Below are positions 47,208 through 56,783 of a DNA stretch of 64,000 nt, piece by piece. A program made the translations under genes and the position numbers. The notes under the pieces are model-generated. The model saw only the letters and a program-made list of their open reading frames with translations. It ran no database searches and was not told the origin of the DNA. This DNA is from Niameybacter massiliensis. Lineage in GTDB: Bacteria; Bacillota; Clostridia; Lachnospirales; Cellulosilyticaceae. Location of the stretch: positions 261,022 through 325,021 of the forward strand of contig NZ_LN875035.1 of the NCBI RefSeq assembly GCF_001282685.1, given 5' to 3'. The number at the start of each line of letters is the position of its first letter. Position 1 is the stretch's first letter.

Positions 47208-49259
47208 TTAAGAGATTTTTTCAATATTAACTTCTACAGATTTAAGCGCTGGGAATCCTGAGATTGGGTCACGTCTATCATCTGGCATAATAAGGTTAAC
47301 ATTGGCGTCTTTCCATCCATGGGTAATTTGTACAGAACCTGGATGTATTTCTTTTTCATGAAGTACCAATACTTTAATTTCAAGACTTCCAATTCTAGAA
47401 GTTACTCTTACACGGTCTCCTGTTACAACACCTAATGCTTGAGCGTCTACTGGATGCATTTCTATTTCAGCTTCTGGACAAGCTCTGTTAATTTGAGGAA
47501 TATCTCTGTATCTTCCATGGAAATACATATGTTTACGTGCACCTGTCATAAGGAGGTATTTAAATGCATTATCTTCTGCTAAATATCTTGGACGTTTGTA
47601 TACAGCTAATGCATCATAACCAAAACTTGCCACATAGTCTGAAGTAAATTCAATTTTACCACTTGGTGTATTGAAAGATTTTTCACCTTTTTGAGCTTTT
47701 ACTTCATATTTTTTATAAGTTATTGGCTTATAGTTGTAGCCTCCTGGGTATTGTCTAATTGTTTCTAATGATACACCTGTTGGTTCTACTAACCATTCAT
47801 TTAAGGCATGTTCATCTGCCCATGGGAAGTACTTGCCTGCTCCTAGACGTTCTGCCAGACCTTTAAGGAAGTCATATTCATTTTGTAGTCCAAAATCTAC
47901 TACTTTCTTTGAAAGTGTAACACATTGGAAAGTACTTTGATAATGGAGTTCTTCTCTTTCTAAATAAGACGCTGCTGGTAATACATAGTCTGCAAGCTCA
48001 GCTGTTTCTGTCATCATAATATCCTTAACAACTAGTAAATCTAATTGTTTAAAAGCATCTATAACTTTGTCTGCACGTGCATTGGTTAAAACAGGGTTTG
48101 CTGCACTCAAAATTAAGCCTTTCATTGGATAAGGTTTTTCTGTTAAAATAGCATCCATTAGTGTAAGGGTATCACATTCACCACGCATATCATAAATAAC
48201 TGGATGCTTATCTGCACCAATTGGTTCAAGATGTTTAAGTGGTATTTCATCATTTAATTCTAAGTGAGATGGACCAAATCCTTCAGTACAAAGCATACCA
48301 CCTTTAATATCAATAGCCCCCATTAAGGCATCTATGTAAGTTGCAACACGTGTATTATTGACACCATTTTCTTGATGTTCAAGACCTGTTCCTACCCAGC
48401 TTGTAATATGAGGTGCTTGAGAAATAAATAATTCTACTAAAGCAAATAATTGCTCTTGTTTAATCCCTGTCTCAGCTTCTACAAATTCAGGTGTAAAGCT
48501 TTGTGCATAAGCTTTAAGGTCTTCATATCCTACTGTATATTTATTGATGAAGTCATGATTTACTGCATCTCTTACAATCAATTCACGAATAACCCCCCAC
48601 GCTAGAGCACCATCTGTCCCTGGCTTTGGTTGTAAATAAAGATCTGAAATTCTTGCACTTTCGTTATACTTTGTATCGATTGTAACAAATTTCCCACCAT
48701 TTGCACGTGCTTTATTCATTTGTTGTGTCCAGTCAGAATGTGCTACTGGTGCATTCGTTCCCCAGTTTACAATAAGTTTTGAATTGTCATAATCTGCAGC
48801 TGGCCAAGTTCCATATACTAAGTTAAAACCTATGTAACGTCCTGCATAGCACTGTGTATCATTTGAGAAGTAGTTTGGTGAGCCAATTGCATGGATAAAT
48901 CTTCTATAAAGTTCTTCTTGTTGACAAAAACCAATCCCTTCTCCCTTCCAAACACCAATAGCTCTTTTGCCATACTGCTCCTGAATGGCTTGCATACGCT
49001 CAGCAATCTCATCCATTGCTTGCTCAAGCTCTATTTCTACAAAACCATTCTCTGTCTTTTTAAGTGGTTTTTTTAATCTTTGAGGTAAGTTAATCCATGT
49101 TGCACCAGAGCTTCCTTTAATACATGTTCTTCCTCTACTTGCAACATGTTCTTCCATACCTTCAATTTCTACTACTTTTCCATCTTCAACATGAACATCA
49201 ATACCACAAATGGTACCACACATTCTACAATAAGTTTTTTCAATTTTTCTTTCACCCAT
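47208..49259 (-). CDS. cytosolic bis-MGD molybdoenzyme of unknown substrate
   Basis: A 683-residue DMSO-reductase-family enzyme. The N-terminal [4Fe-4S] site is C11, C14, C18 and C46 (CRMCGTICGI; TCIKGS). The catalytic part runs to about residue 540, and the C-terminal molydop_binding domain is at about 565-680 (LLMTGARKHMYFHGRYRDIP; VTGDRVRVTSRIGSLEIKV). C137 in NDTQCYAGRYIGF is the probable Mo/W ligand; no in-frame TGA replaces it. There is no twin-arginine signal, so it is cytoplasmic. Its ATG overlaps the ferredoxin stop (TAATG). A ferredoxin plus NADH-type flavoprotein operon resembles clostridial nitrate-reductase clusters, but no nitrate transporter or nitrite reductase is present; formate, other oxyanions or hydratase chemistry are alternatives. 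Confidence 0.88.
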   Translation of the reverse strand: MGERKIEKTYCRMCGTICGIDVHVEDGKVVEIEGMEEHVASRGRTCIKGSSGATWINLPQRLKKPLKKTENGFVEIELEQAMDEIAERMQAIQEQYGKRAIGVWKGEGIGFCQQEELYRRFIHAIGSPNYFSNDTQCYAGRYIGFNLVYGTWPAADYDNSKLIVNWGTNAPVAHSDWTQQMNKARANGGKFVTIDTKYNESARISDLYLQPKPGTDGALAWGVIRELIVRDAVNHDFINKYTVGYEDLKAYAQSFTPEFVEAETGIKQEQLFALVELFISQAPHITSWVGTGLEHQENGVNNTRVATYIDALMGAIDIKGGMLCTEGFGPSHLELNDEIPLKHLEPIGADKHPVIYDMRGECDTLTLMDAILTEKPYPMKGLILSAANPVLTNARADKVIDAFKQLDLLVVKDIMMTETAELADYVLPAASYLEREELHYQSTFQCVTLSKKVVDFGLQNEYDFLKGLAERLGAGKYFPWADEHALNEWLVEPTGVSLETIRQYPGGYNYKPITYKKYEVKAQKGEKSFNTPSGKIEFTSDYVASFGYDALAVYKRPRYLAEDNAFKYLLMTGARKHMYFHGRYRDIPQINRACPEAEIEMHPVDAQALGVVTGDRVRVTSRIGSLEIKVLVLHEKEIHPGSVQITHGWKDANVNLIMPDDRRDPISGFPALKSVEVNIEKIS

Positions 49260-49747
49260 TATTGTTCACCTCTACACTCTTTAGTCTTTTCTATAATTGC
49301 AGTATCTGCTTGTTGTCTTCTAAACTTAAAAGCTTCTTCTGATTCTACAAATTGAAGTGCACCACCAATACAATGTTTTACACATTTTGGATTTCCATTA
49401 CATAAGTTACATTTGCGACTGACTAATTTCTCATGATCAAAATGGATATTTCCATATGGGCATGCAAGCATACACATTTTACAGCCTGCACAACGTGTTT
49501 GGTCAATAATAACAGCGTTTGTTTTTTCGTCTCTTGAAATAGCCCCTGCTGGACAAACATTTAAGCACCATGCATCTTCACAATGAAGGCATGTCATAGG
49601 AATTACAACACGTTCATCAATATAATGATTAACTTTAATATTGGATTGTGTTCTCTCACATGTATCGCCTGTTTTTGCAAAAGCACATGCTAACTCACAG
49701 TTTCTACATCCTACACAGTTATCAGGATTCATTGTTATCATTTTCAT
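49259..49747 (-). CDS. four-cluster ferredoxin electron-transfer subunit
   Basis: A 162-residue protein with four [4Fe-4S] motifs typical of the DmsB/HycB/CooF family: CVGCRNCELAC at about 11, CLHCEDAWCLNVCP at about 57, CAGCKMCMLACPYG at about 90 and CNLCNGNPKCVKHC at about 115. It passes electrons between the flavoprotein encoded upstream and the molybdoenzyme encoded downstream (its stop overlaps that start). No signal peptide or membrane segment. Confidence 0.93.
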   Translation of the reverse strand: MKMITMNPDNCVGCRNCELACAFAKTGDTCERTQSNIKVNHYIDERVVIPMTCLHCEDAWCLNVCPAGAISRDEKTNAVIIDQTRCAGCKMCMLACPYGNIHFDHEKLVSRKCNLCNGNPKCVKHCIGGALQFVESEEAFKFRRQQADTAIIEKTKECRGEQ

Positions 49748-49764
49748 TTTTTAGTTCCTTCCTT

Positions 49765-51012
49765 CTATATGTTTAAGTTTCTAGCAGAATGAAATGCTTT
49801 AATTTGTAAAAACATCTCTAATTTCTCAGGTACTGTATCTACTTTCACCTTGTTACGAATAAGTGGTCTAAGTTTCCCTAATAATGAGACAGCTTCTGTA
49901 CTTCCTACTAAACATGCACCAACAACATACTCACCTTCATAACATACTTTTAGGTAGCCGCGTTTGCCATCATCTTCAAAAATATGTATTGTTTCAACTT
50001 GATTGTCCGTAAACTTACCAATAGATGCTACTGTTTTATCGTACATTTGCGTTACATTCATATTAAGGCTACCTTCATATTGGTACTCTATTCCTAACAT
50101 ATTAAGTGCAGCTACTTTACCCATCTCAATTGCTGTTGGCCAAAGTGCATGTATCACATTTTTCTCTCCAAAAGTAGTTGGACCTTGTGCTACATCTCCT
50201 GCACTATAAATATCTGGTATATTCGTTTGCATGTAAGCATCTACTAAAATACCTCTATCTACTGCTACACCACTTTCACCTATAAGTTGGGTATTGGGAC
50301 GAACCCCTGCACCTACAATGATAAAATCTACTTCTACTGCTTCTTGTTCTTTTAAATAAACTTTGAAAGTACCATCTGCTTGCTTTTCAATACGATCTGT
50401 CAAAGTACCTAATCTCAGGTCAACACCATTTTTACGAATACTTTCTGTAAGCACATTCGCTCCATGCTCATCTAGTACACTCGGCATAATACGGTCTGCT
50501 AGTTCAACTACTGTAACTTTAAGATCTTTTACAACAGCTGCCCACGCTGCTTGGAGGGATACAAATCCTGAACCAATAACAAGCACACGATTACCTGCTT
50601 TATAGTAAGGCTCTAATTGTTCTGCATCTGTTTTGGTCCACATATGGTAAATACCTTCTTGATTAATCCCTGGAATAGGTGGACTCATAGCTGAAGAGCC
50701 TGTAGCAATGAGCAACTTATCGTAAGCTACTTCATTTCCTCCTTCAAGGATGACATTTTTATTATGAGCATCAATCTGTGTAACGTTGCCTTCAATGTAT
50801 TCTACTTTATTGTTTTCATAATACGCTTTATTGCGTATAAGTAATTTATCATGTGATAACTTCCCTCTTAAAAAATAAGGTAGAAGTACCCTTGAGTAAG
50901 CAAGTCCGCCTTCTTTTGAAATAATGGTTATTTTACTGGTTGAATCATATTTTCGAACGGTTTCTAATGCCGATAGTCCTGCTGCGCTATTCCCAATTAT
51001 TACAATGTTCAC
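49765..51012 (-). CDS. NAD(P)H-dependent flavoprotein (pyridine nucleotide-disulfide family)
   Basis: A 415-residue FAD protein. The FAD motif is at the start (MNIVIIGNSAAGLSALETVR), the NAD(P) motif near 148 (VLVIGSGFVSLQAAWAAVV) and the second FAD motif near 275 (DIYSAGDVAQGP). It resembles NADH:rubredoxin oxidoreductase and the flavin domain of nitrite reductases, without an extra Fe-S domain. First gene of the operon flavoprotein-ferredoxin-molybdoenzyme-nhaC-eamA, so it probably feeds NAD(P)H electrons to the molybdoenzyme. Confidence 0.9.
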   Translation of the reverse strand: MNIVIIGNSAAGLSALETVRKYDSTSKITIISKEGGLAYSRVLLPYFLRGKLSHDKLLIRNKAYYENNKVEYIEGNVTQIDAHNKNVILEGGNEVAYDKLLIATGSSAMSPPIPGINQEGIYHMWTKTDAEQLEPYYKAGNRVLVIGSGFVSLQAAWAAVVKDLKVTVVELADRIMPSVLDEHGANVLTESIRKNGVDLRLGTLTDRIEKQADGTFKVYLKEQEAVEVDFIIVGAGVRPNTQLIGESGVAVDRGILVDAYMQTNIPDIYSAGDVAQGPTTFGEKNVIHALWPTAIEMGKVAALNMLGIEYQYEGSLNMNVTQMYDKTVASIGKFTDNQVETIHIFEDDGKRGYLKVCYEGEYVVGACLVGSTEAVSLLGKLRPLIRNKVKVDTVPEKLEMFLQIKAFHSARNLNI

Positions 51013-51154
51013 GTTTCAATCACCTTCTTGTTATTTTTTTATCAGGGTAATTATAGCATTTTCTCTTTTTGTATCTTGCTAAATCAAAACATGTCCTAAA
51101 TAAATTCTACTAAATATAAAAATTTTATCCCTTACGCCCATTGAGTAGAAAATA

Positions 51155-51181
51155 AAAAGACGTAGCTATTCTACGTCTTTT
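51155..51181 (-). terminator. terminator after EamA transporter gene
   Basis: A perfect 11-bp stem (AAAAGACGTAG and complement) with a five-base loop, 20 bp beyond the EamA gene stop. It separates that gene from the flavoprotein operon, so the operon has its own promoter between about 51013 and 51150. Confidence 0.88.
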
Positions 51182-51199
51182 ATTTTAGAATTTTTATTA

Positions 51200-52078
51200 T
51201 TATGATTTTTTCTTAAAATCTACTGTAGCTAATGTAACACCTACTACTGTTAAAAGAATACCAATACCATTTGTAAGTGTTGGATATGTACCATAAAGCA
51301 CAACACCTAGTACTGCCGTAATAATTGGTCCTGCATTTAAGAATAAAGAACTTGTTGTTGCACCGATTCTTGGAAGTGCAAAGTTGTAAAGTACAAAGCA
51401 TAATCCTGAACAAACAAGTGCGAGGTAAACTAAGTTAAACCATTGAACACCAGTCATAGCTGACCAGTTGTTATTTTCTAAGAAAAATGATGGTGACATT
51501 ACAAGTGTACCAATAGCAAATTGATATACATTCAGTGTAATAGGAGAGTATTTTTCATTCAATGGCTGTTGTAACACTGTATATCCACACCACATACATG
51601 TACTTATAAACATTAAGATATAACCTACAAAGCTACCACCTTGGCCGTCTATTACACCTACTGTTAATAAAGCCCCTACAACACTAAGGATAACAGCTAT
51701 TGCATTTTTCTTTGTAATCGCTACTTTAATAACAACTGCCTCTAATATAATAATAATAATAGGTTGAATTGCTGAAAGTACTGATCCTGCAGATGCTGGA
51801 ATTAAGTTGATTGCATACATACTCAATGGATAGTAAATTGCAATTCCAATTAATGCATTAATAAAAACTTTTTTTCTATCTTCTTTAGCAATCTTTTTAT
51901 CTTGTTTTGAAGCAAAAAGAATAACTATAAAAGCTAATGTTGCAATACCAAAACGAGCAGTTGCTAACGTAAAGGGACCAATTGTAGTTCCAATTTCTTG
52001 AATACTATAAAATGATAATCCCCAGAAAAGTGCAACTAATGCCATAGATATAATACCCAGTATTTTTTGATTTTTCAT
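51200..52078 (-). CDS. EamA/DMT-family transporter
   Basis: A 292-residue protein with ten predicted helices in two EamA repeats (LVALFWGLSFYSIQEIGTTI; VCSGLCFVLYNFALPRIGAT). It is a relative of the EamA transporter at 44854. Single gene with its own terminator. Substrate unknown. Confidence 0.9.
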   Translation of the reverse strand: MKNQKILGIISMALVALFWGLSFYSIQEIGTTIGPFTLATARFGIATLAFIVILFASKQDKKIAKEDRKKVFINALIGIAIYYPLSMYAINLIPASAGSVLSAIQPIIIIILEAVVIKVAITKKNAIAVILSVVGALLTVGVIDGQGGSFVGYILMFISTCMWCGYTVLQQPLNEKYSPITLNVYQFAIGTLVMSPSFFLENNNWSAMTGVQWFNLVYLALVCSGLCFVLYNFALPRIGATTSSLFLNAGPIITAVLGVVLYGTYPTLTNGIGILLTVVGVTLATVDFKKKS

Positions 52079-52277
52079 AGTGCCTCCTTAAAATTCATGT
52101 ATCTACATTGTTATTTTTTTAACTTCATCATTATAACAATATACCTATTATCATTCAGTCATTTAGGATAAACACTTAAATATTAAATACTAAATCTAAA
52201 ATTATTATACCTTTTATTATTTTAAATAATATGATCTCTTAATCTCATCCTGCATAAAAAGCTGATTCATACCAAAT

Positions 52278-52331
52278 AAAAAGGATTTACTTGAATACCT
52301 TCATAGTAGGTAAAATAAGTAAACCCTTTTT
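52278..52331 (-). terminator. repeat-family hairpin after small membrane protein gene
   Basis: Arms AAAAAGGGTTTACTT and AAGTAAATCCTTTTT (one G-U type change) on the minus strand, about 20 bp beyond the stop at 52353. Nearly identical to the hairpin at 34747. The rest of the 52079-52352 gap is A/T-rich with no gene seen. Confidence 0.85.
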
Positions 52332-52352
52332 CTTATACTTTTTTTTATAACA

Positions 52353-52727
52353 TTACATCTGCATCCCCACACTCCAAAAGCATATCGCTGCAACTAAAGA
52401 TAATGGCGTCATTACATAGCGTTCCTTTTTGCTTTTTGAAGATAAATTCATAAGCGTATTCAAAGATAAATAGACTGCATAAAAAATACAAATCACCTGG
52501 GTTACTTTAGCTGATAACCATAAGTCCATATAACCACCTGCTTGTAACACAATGATAATGGCAAAGATTTGAATCACTAAAGAAACGACCGCCATTATTC
52601 TTAAAGCCTTTGGTAAAACTTTATATTGTCCTCCCATAGTAAACTCACCTAATGGTGCACCACATGCTACCAATACTGTCATGATCACAATTATTCCAAA
52701 TAAAATAGCGCCTGTTATTGCCAACAT
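52353..52727 (-). CDS. small four-helix membrane protein, unknown family
   Basis: A 124-residue protein with four hydrophobic helices (about 1-25, 42-62, 68-90, 103-120) and a conserved-looking G-A-P-L-G-E-F-T-M-G-G-Q turn after helix 1. AGGAGG precedes the ATG. It starts 12 bp after the PadR gene stop, so it is in the same transcript and is probably the PadR-controlled gene. A decayed copy of its 3' end lies at 34825. Function unknown; small proteins linked to PadR regulators often affect drug or solvent tolerance. Confidence 0.8.
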   Translation of the reverse strand: MLAITGAILFGIIVIMTVLVACGAPLGEFTMGGQYKVLPKALRIMAVVSLVIQIFAIIIVLQAGGYMDLWLSAKVTQVICIFYAVYLSLNTLMNLSSKSKKERYVMTPLSLVAAICFWSVGMQM

Positions 52728-52739
52728 CCATTCCCCTCC

Positions 52740-53360
52740 TTAGTTTTCTTTTTCTTTCTGAAGAATTCTTTCATAAAACACAATATCCTGTTCAAGACGT
52801 GCCAGCCCGTATTCTAAACTATACATCTGATAATCATAAATATTTTGTACTGCCTGATGAAGGGAATCTTGCTCAGAAATCATTAACAAATGATGTGTTA
52901 ACTGCTCATCTTCTTTTATACGCTCTACGTTGACTTCAATCGCATGCGCTTTGTTCTCTTCTACATATGCTTGTATAGTACAAAGCTTCTCTTTTTCTTT
53001 TACCAAACTTTGAATATATCCCTCTAGAGATTGTATACGTACTTCTTTAGGTACCATCCCTAAGAAAAAGAATTTACCTTCCTCCATATTTTTAACTTTC
53101 TCAAGGTTCATAGGCACTTCTATCCATTCTCTAAACTGTTGTGTTCCTTTATCCGTTATAGAATACTCCTTTTTCAGTAAGTTATTTTCAATATACTCCC
53201 TAACCTCTACACACTCTTTACTTAATAACTTCTTAATCGCAGTCTGTATACTTCCTAAACTATCACTACATACTGTGGTTAAATTTTGCCCAATAAACAT
53301 TTTGATTTCGTATACGGTCATGCTTTTTATTAAAAGTAAACTTAAAATAATATGCTCCAT
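52740..53360 (-). CDS. PadR-family transcriptional regulator
   Basis: A 206-residue regulator. The winged helix (about 1-85) has the PadR pattern L-L-x5-S-M-T-x-Y-E-I-K and YSITDKGTQQFREWI; the helical C-terminal half (about 95-200) matches the Vir_act_alpha dimerisation domain. It is followed by the small membrane protein gene. A 34-bp perfect palindrome about 30 bp upstream of the start codon is the expected autoregulatory site. Confidence 0.9.
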   Translation of the reverse strand: MEHIILSLLLIKSMTVYEIKMFIGQNLTTVCSDSLGSIQTAIKKLLSKECVEVREYIENNLLKKEYSITDKGTQQFREWIEVPMNLEKVKNMEEGKFFFLGMVPKEVRIQSLEGYIQSLVKEKEKLCTIQAYVEENKAHAIEVNVERIKEDEQLTHHLLMISEQDSLHQAVQNIYDYQMYSLEYGLARLEQDIVFYERILQKEKEN

Positions 53361-53390
53361 CTATTTTTTCCTCACTTTTACAGTGTATTT

Positions 53391-53424
53391 ATATACCTAA
53401 TAGTAATATTACTATTAGGTATAT
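53391..53424. promoter_or_regulatory. 34-bp perfect palindrome upstream of padR gene
   Basis: Two 17-bp arms (ATATACCTAATAGTAAT and its exact complement) meet without a spacer. The centre is at 53407/53408, about 30 bp before the PadR start. It lacks the flanking T run of a terminator on the minus strand and sits where a promoter should be, so an operator for the PadR repressor is likely. Confidence 0.75.
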
Positions 53425-53496
53425 TTTTTGTCAACATTACCTGTAAGCACTTTTTATGATAAGAGTCAAAATGATAGTACATAATCATATCAATAA

Positions 53497-53535
53497 AAAA
53501 AGCTGGTCTATAACCGAAGTTATAGACCAGCTTTT
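53497..53535 (-). terminator. terminator after glycyl radical enzyme operon
   Basis: A perfect 17-bp stem (AAAAGCTGGTCTATAAC and complement) with a four-base CGAA loop and a following T run on the minus strand. It lies 10 bp beyond the activase stop. Confidence 0.92.
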
Positions 53536-53545
53536 GATAAAACCA

Positions 53546-54457
53546 CTATAGGTTAATCTGTATGTTTGAACATCCTTTTGCTTGGCAATACGTAAGCCAT
53601 TTTTGTTTTTCCTCTTTAGTAGGCTCTCTAAAAGTTTCTTGCCCCATTCCTACTTGTAGAGCTTTAGATACCCCTAATTTATGATAGGGTAGAAGCTCAA
53701 TAGATTCTATATTGGTATAATGCTGCCCCATTTGTATGATCCCATCAAAGTGTGCTTCTGTATCATTAATCCCAGGAATGATGGGACATCTTAAGATAAC
53801 TTTTTTACCTTTTTCCCTAAGGAAGTTCATGTTTTCATCAATCAGTTTCGGTGAGACACCTGTGTAAGCTAAATGGGCTACTTCACCTGTTATTTTGTAG
53901 TCTAATAAGAACAGGTCTACTTGATCTACAATACGTGCAAGATTTTCTCTTTTTCCAAATCCACTTGTTTCTACACATCTATGAATGCCTGCTTGGCCAC
54001 AAGCTTCTAGTATTTCAAGGACAAAATCTGGATGGGACAGGGGTTCTCCACCTGAAAGGGTCACGCCACCTTTAGATTTTTTGTAAAAAGGTAAGTCCTC
54101 CTTAACAATCTTCATGACTTCTTCTACAGTCATGACTTTTCCAACTTGCTCTAACGCTCCCGTCGGACAAGCCTTGATGCATGCACCACACTGGATACAC
54201 TGCCCATGTTCCACTTTATGTTGAAGTTTTCCCTCTTGGCTTATAAACTGATGAACCCCTTGTGTACAGGCAAGAGCACACTGTCTACAGTCTATACATT
54301 TTGCCTCCATATAACGGAGCTCGGGTAAGAAGCTTTGAGATTCTGGATTATGACACCACTTACACTTTAAGGGGCATCCTTTCAAAAAGATGCTTGTTCT
54401 AAGGCCTGGTCCATCATAAATGCTACAACGATTGATGTCGAGTATATAACTTGTCAT
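53546..54457 (-). CDS. glycyl radical enzyme activating protein
   Basis: A 303-residue radical SAM activase. The N-terminus has the SAM-cluster motif CPLKCKWCHNPES and GPGLRTSIFLKG typical of PflA-type enzymes; an inserted two-cluster ferredoxin domain follows (CIDCRQCALAC and CIQCGACIKACPTGAL), as in activases of non-PFL glycyl radical enzymes. GGVTLSGGEPLSHP is the SAM-binding GGE motif. It installs the radical on the enzyme encoded 9 bp upstream. AGGAGG precedes the ATG. Confidence 0.94.
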   Translation of the reverse strand: MTSYILDINRCSIYDGPGLRTSIFLKGCPLKCKWCHNPESQSFLPELRYMEAKCIDCRQCALACTQGVHQFISQEGKLQHKVEHGQCIQCGACIKACPTGALEQVGKVMTVEEVMKIVKEDLPFYKKSKGGVTLSGGEPLSHPDFVLEILEACGQAGIHRCVETSGFGKRENLARIVDQVDLFLLDYKITGEVAHLAYTGVSPKLIDENMNFLREKGKKVILRCPIIPGINDTEAHFDGIIQMGQHYTNIESIELLPYHKLGVSKALQVGMGQETFREPTKEEKQKWLTYCQAKGCSNIQINL

Positions 54458-54465
54458 AGTCCCTC

Positions 54466-56727
54466 CTAGTAAGCTGTTCGTGCTAAGATTTCTTGTTGTG
54501 TCTCTGGATCTAAGGTAATAAATCTCGCTGAGAATCCACCCACACGTACCATAAGATTTTGATACTTTTCTGGTTCTATAAGTGCTTGTTGCAAGTCTTG
54601 TTGGTTTACCACAGAAATATTACCTTGTTGACCGCCCAGTTCAAGGTAGGTTTCTAATAGGCATTTAAACTTTTCCCTTTCACCGTTAAATAACGCATTA
54701 GAGAATTTAAGATTGGTATTGGCACCTGCATGAATAGAAGTATCTAGTTTTACTAAGGATTGCATTAAGGCTGTAATTCCTTCTTTATCCATACCTGAAT
54801 AAGCTGCATTTCCATTAGACAGATAAACACCATCCTTACGCCCGTCTGGTGTAGCACCCACCCGTTTACCCAGTAAGACATTCATATTATTATTAATCAT
54901 GACCACAAGTAAAGAGTCTAGATTGGTCTTAAAGCGTTGATTGCGAATACTATGACAAACATGCTCATGGACTTCAACAGCCATCTCATCTGCTAAATCA
55001 CTATTATTACCATACTTAGGTGCTGCTACAAGAAGCTGTCTTTCCTTTTCATATCCTTCAAAGTTTACTTGTATCATTTTTACAAGGTCTTTCATACTAA
55101 AGGCTTGATCTTCATAGACCACCTTTTTGATTGCGGCTAAGGAATCTGAAACCGTAATATTGCCATAAGTCTCTACAGTCCCTCCTAAGTGGTATAATCC
55201 CCCATTAAAAAGTCCTTTCCCACGTTTGATACAGTCATCATGTAAAATACTTAGAAGTAAGAAATTACTTTGTTCACGACATTTGTTATAAACAAGCTCT
55301 TGGACCTTCCCACAGTAGTCTGTAAAGAAATCTATCTGTGCTTTATAGCGGTCCATCATTTCTTCAAAAGTAGTCGTCTCAGTAATCGGTGGCATCTTTA
55401 GCCCTATTTGCTTACCACTTACTGGGTCCACACCTTCATTTAATACAAGTTCAAGCGCTTTTGGCATATTTAAACAGGTATTCGGTGTACCAATACTCTT
55501 ATTGGCAAGCATATATTCACCACATCCAAAGAAAGCATATTGCTCAGCTACTTTTCTTGGAACATCCATAGCACGCATCGTACTTGGAATATTCAAATCA
55601 TCATTGTACAGAATAGGGAATGTATTGCCTTTACCCAGTACATCTAAAGCTTTATTATAGACCTCTTCATTCATCCCTTTATAATATCTTAAGCTCACTT
55701 GAGGATATAAAATTTGTCTACCATCAATAGCCTCTAAAATAGCCAGTGCGAGTTGGTCAGCTGCCTCTTCATCTTCTCTGCCATAGCCTCCAATAATACA
55801 ACGGGTATCACGTTGGAAGCTTTCTTCATAAATTGCAAAATAGTTGATGATATAGGCTTTTGCTTCTTCTTTCGTTAAGATCCCCTTTTGTAAATCGTTT
55901 ACATAGAATGTGCCTAAATAGTCATCCATACGTGCAATTTCTGTTGTACCTGCACAAATACCATAAAGTAAACAAAGTTGCATCGCTTGATGGAAGGAAT
56001 GAGGTTGTTTTTCACTAATATGTTCTAAGGAGTGAATAATCAGTGTTAAACGTTCTTTTTCTGTCTCATCACTTTGTAGAAGTTCTTGTTTGAGTAAATG
56101 AGCACGGGATTTAGCTAGTTGTTGCATGGCTTTTAAAACCTTTATCATACCTTCATATAACGCTAATGCCTCTTCATCTTTGGTACTCACTTTTGCCTTT
56201 TCAACTTCATCAATAAGTCCTTGCAAACCAAGTCGAGTAAGCTTTTTAAAATCTAAGTGTGCCCCTGCTATACGATACAATGGATAAACAGCGCCAATTG
56301 CGGTCATATAAGTATCTTCTGTTAAATGTTGGTGCCAGTCCTTAGGAAAAGCTTCTTTAATATGATGATAGGTTTCTTCTTGCTCCCAAAAGCGAATGGC
56401 ATCTAACGCTTCTTGTATCTCTATTTCACTATATTCATTGGACGCTTTCATTTGTTCAACAATGGCATAAGAACCTTTAACATCACAACAATAGCATAAT
56501 TTATCAAAGCCATCTGCAACACCCTGCCCAATGACAAGGGGATAAAAGCCTATGCGATTCCCTTTAAATCTTCCTCCAAAATAGTCCCCTTCTTTACGTG
56601 CCCCTAAAGTATAAGGCATTTGTACTTCCATACAAGCAGCCTCTCTTAATGCTTTAGGTGCTGCCTGATACTTTTGATACGCTTTTGTAAAAGCTAATTC
56701 GGCTTCAAATAGTCTTTCTTTTTGCAT
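54466..56727 (-). CDS. glycyl radical enzyme of unknown substrate
   Basis: A 753-residue member of the pyruvate formate-lyase/glycerol dehydratase superfamily. The thiyl-radical cysteine C402 lies in FFGCGEYMLANKS, with E404 as the probable general base (GCxE pattern of dehydratase-type enzymes rather than the double cysteine of PFL). The C-terminal glycyl radical motif is RVGGFSARF with G731. Family length is 750-850, so this is at the short end. It is followed by its activase and preceded on the same strand by an AraC regulator. No microcompartment shell, aldehyde dehydrogenase or diol-handling genes are nearby. The cupin-type AraC suggests a sugar or polyol substrate, but this is inference. 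Confidence 0.92.
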   Translation of the reverse strand: MQKERLFEAELAFTKAYQKYQAAPKALREAACMEVQMPYTLGARKEGDYFGGRFKGNRIGFYPLVIGQGVADGFDKLCYCCDVKGSYAIVEQMKASNEYSEIEIQEALDAIRFWEQEETYHHIKEAFPKDWHQHLTEDTYMTAIGAVYPLYRIAGAHLDFKKLTRLGLQGLIDEVEKAKVSTKDEEALALYEGMIKVLKAMQQLAKSRAHLLKQELLQSDETEKERLTLIIHSLEHISEKQPHSFHQAMQLCLLYGICAGTTEIARMDDYLGTFYVNDLQKGILTKEEAKAYIINYFAIYEESFQRDTRCIIGGYGREDEEAADQLALAILEAIDGRQILYPQVSLRYYKGMNEEVYNKALDVLGKGNTFPILYNDDLNIPSTMRAMDVPRKVAEQYAFFGCGEYMLANKSIGTPNTCLNMPKALELVLNEGVDPVSGKQIGLKMPPITETTTFEEMMDRYKAQIDFFTDYCGKVQELVYNKCREQSNFLLLSILHDDCIKRGKGLFNGGLYHLGGTVETYGNITVSDSLAAIKKVVYEDQAFSMKDLVKMIQVNFEGYEKERQLLVAAPKYGNNSDLADEMAVEVHEHVCHSIRNQRFKTNLDSLLVVMINNNMNVLLGKRVGATPDGRKDGVYLSNGNAAYSGMDKEGITALMQSLVKLDTSIHAGANTNLKFSNALFNGEREKFKCLLETYLELGGQQGNISVVNQQDLQQALIEPEKYQNLMVRVGGFSARFITLDPETQQEILARTAY

Positions 56728-56783
56728 AGCTCTACTCCTTTTATTATGTAATCACCTCTAAATAACTGTCTTTATTATAGCTA

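Noticed and set aside
47208..49259. Selenocysteine at the molybdoenzyme active site
   Set aside because: No in-frame TGA interrupts the gene; the candidate Mo/W ligand position holds Cys (C137).
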